From the NCBI GenBank assembly GCA_041674345.1, contig JBAYVY010000047.1, forward strand, positions 1 through 14,271: 14,271 nt of DNA, given 5' to 3'. The notes under the pieces are model-generated. The model made no database searches and was not told the origin of the DNA. It saw nothing but the letters and a program-made list of their open reading frames with translations. Both the position numbers and the translations under genes were made by a program. This stretch comes from JBAYVY01 sp041674345. Its GTDB lineage: Bacteria > Planctomycetota > Phycisphaerae > Phycisphaerales > Zrk34. Numbering within the stretch: the first letter of the stretch is position 1; every line of letters starts with the position of its first letter. Shown here piece after piece: positions 13,175 through 14,271 of the stretch.

Positions 13175-13231
13175 GGCTTGCGTCCTGCGGCTTGCGGAAA
13201 ACGCCATCGCCCAAGCCGCAGGACGCAAGCC
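13175..13231. repeat. Inverted repeat between convergent genes
   Basis: Two perfect 20-bp arms, 13175-13194 and 13212-13231, with a 17-base loop, are built from the words GCTTGCG and CCTGCGGCTTG. The repeat sits in the 120-bp spacer between the convergent regulator and AsmA-like genes, where a two-way terminator would be expected. Neither side has a proper T-tract, so it could act by hairpin strength alone or simply be a repeat insertion. Confidence 0.8.
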
Positions 13232-13277
13232 GCAAGACCGACGGTCGATCAATAGCTTCCCACGCGATTTCTGAAGG

Positions 13278-14126
13278 TTACTTTTTCGGCTCGTCCTTTT
13301 TGCCGCCGAACAGGTCGCCGATGGTTTTGCCGATTTCCTTGGCGGCGTCATCGAGCGATTTGCCGGCCTTCTCGCCGACGTTGCCCAGCAGTTTGGCGGG
13401 GTCTTTAATCATGTTGCCGACGGTTCCGCCGAGGTGGTCGGCCACGCCGGACAGGTCGCTGGTCAGCGTGCCGGCCAAATCACCGGGCAGATCGGTCAGC
13501 GAGCTGATCGCGGCGGCGGTAATCATGGGGAACACGCGGGCCATGACTTCGTCCATCGCCATGCCCTGGGCGTTGTCCTGCGTGACGTTTTCCAGCACGA
13601 TGTCGGGCACGGTCACGGCTTTGGTGCCGAGCGGGGGCACATCCAGGTGGGCGGTGACGCCCTTGATGACAAGTTTTTTGATGACGAATTTTTTGGAACT
13701 TCCGGTCTTTTCTTTCGCCGCGGCGCCGCCCTGGAACTTTTTGAGGTGATCGAGGATGGGGGAGATGTTGTTGCCCTTGTCGTTTTTCTGGATGTGGAGA
13801 TCGAGCTTGTCCAGTTCGATGAGGGGCACTTCGATGGTGTCGCTCATCAGCGAGCCGGTGGCGACCTGGAGTTTGAAGTCGCCGGTGTGCATGAGGTAGG
13901 GCGCGTCGAAACCGGGCGGGTTGGCGATCTGGAGGCCCGACAGCCCGACCGATCCGCCGAGCAGGGAGATGTTGACGCGATCGACGGTGGTATCCACGCC
14001 GAGCGCGTAGGTGCCGCCTTTTTCAAGGGCGGCCTTGGCGATGGCGTCGATTTTGAACCAGGCCACGGCCAGCGCGATGAGCAACACGAGCACCAGCGCC
14101 ACGACGATCTTCAGCAGCTTCTTCAT
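13278..14126 (-). CDS. AsmA-like domain, membrane-anchored envelope protein
   Basis: A 282-aa protein. Residues 5-23 form one N-terminal membrane helix, so the rest is probably periplasmic. Residues about 30-115 match the start of AsmA-like proteins: a helix, then GVDTTVDRVNISLLGGSVGLSGLQIANPPGF (read as 43-73), with repeated short beta-strands. A second block of strands lies at about 146-182. From about 190 to 270 there are amphipathic Ala/Gly/Leu-rich helices, and the tail is Lys-rich (GGKKDEPKK). AsmA-family proteins are linked to outer-membrane assembly and lipid transfer. This one is much shorter than typical members (500-1200 aa) and resembles only their N-terminal portion plus a helical tail. 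GGAG lies eight bases before the ATG at 14126, fixing the start. It is convergent with the AraC-type regulator. The function is otherwise unknown. Confidence 0.75.
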   Translation of the reverse strand: MKKLLKIVVALVLVLLIALAVAWFKIDAIAKAALEKGGTYALGVDTTVDRVNISLLGGSVGLSGLQIANPPGFDAPYLMHTGDFKLQVATGSLMSDTIEVPLIELDKLDLHIQKNDKGNNISPILDHLKKFQGGAAAKEKTGSSKKFVIKKLVIKGVTAHLDVPPLGTKAVTVPDIVLENVTQDNAQGMAMDEVMARVFPMITAAAISSLTDLPGDLAGTLTSDLSGVADHLGGTVGNMIKDPAKLLGNVGEKAGKSLDDAAKEIGKTIGDLFGGKKDEPKK

Positions 14127-14167
14127 GAATGTTTCTCCGTGAAATGGGATTCCGACCCGATGGAGAC

Positions 14168-14173
14168 ATTGTA
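14168..14173 (-). promoter_or_regulatory. Possible -10 box of the AsmA-like gene
   Basis: On the minus strand TACAAT (14168-14173) matches TATAAT at five of six positions and would start transcription about 35 nt before the ATG. No good -35 is seen 16-18 bp upstream. Confidence 0.28.
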
Positions 14174-14196
14174 TCTCAGTGATGAGTGATGAGCGA

Positions 14197-14258
14197 GGGG
14201 GAGCCGGGATTTTGGGGGAGCCGGGATTTGGTGATTTGGTGATGTTTGATTTGGTGAA
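14197..14258. repeat. Short tandem direct repeats upstream of the AsmA-like gene
   Basis: GGGGGAGCCGGGATTT occurs at 14197-14212 and 14214-14229. It is followed by GATTTGGTGA at 14225-14234, 14233-14242 and 14249-14258. The style is the same repeated-word low complexity as in the other spacers. No gene is seen between 14127 and the window end. Confidence 0.75.
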
Positions 14259-14271
14259 GTAGGCGGAGCCG

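Noticed and set aside
14163..14177. Near-palindrome GGAGACATTGTATCTC as an operator
   Set aside because: Only four bases at each end pair cleanly, and it overlaps the possible -10 box; too weak to call.

Overview
The window is high-GC DNA from a Gram-negative-type bacterium with an outer membrane. A PEP-CTERM sorting signal, an AraC-family regulator, and intergenic dyads built from short repeated words (GAATGACGAA, GCCAACAGCC, GCAAGCCGC and similar) together suggest a Planctomycetota genome, possibly Phycisphaerae-like, or another PVC-group member. That placement is an inference from gene content and style; there is no rRNA or other phylogenetic marker to fix it.

Left part (1-7182): a leftward LuxR/NarL-type regulator with a degenerate receiver domain lies divergent to a rightward four-gene set. 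The four genes are a small secreted pilin-like subunit, a secreted two-domain protein whose C-terminal half resembles that subunit, a PapD-like periplasmic chaperone, and a large usher-like outer-membrane protein with an unusual N-terminal domain and two C-terminal CNA-B/SdrD-like domains. I read this as a non-canonical chaperone-usher surface-fibre system: the chaperone(s) hold subunits in the periplasm and the usher exports and assembles them. The 506-bp regulator-to-subunit spacer holds a good leftward promoter, a perfect 12-bp palindrome with an extra half-site, and a long leader. A 27-bp inverted repeat brackets the subunit gene, and a stem-loop follows it.

Middle part (7171-10755): a leftward PEP-CTERM exported protein gene overlaps the 3' end of the usher gene tail to tail. 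It has its own strong promoter. Next comes mutS, intact in its catalytic motifs but carrying two in-frame tandem-repeat insertions.

Right part (10904-14271): sucC (succinyl-CoA synthetase beta subunit, without sucD beside it), an AraC-family regulator, and a convergent gene for an AsmA-like, membrane-anchored protein. These are ordinary accessory and housekeeping genes with no obvious link to the pilus operon. The spacers are occupied by large dyad repeats: 3841-3989, 8002-8076, 12121-12266 and 13175-13231.

The most interesting content is the 109-7182 block: a divergent pseudo-receiver regulator plus an atypical chaperone-usher-like system. No tRNA, rRNA, CRISPR array, transposase or phage gene was found.
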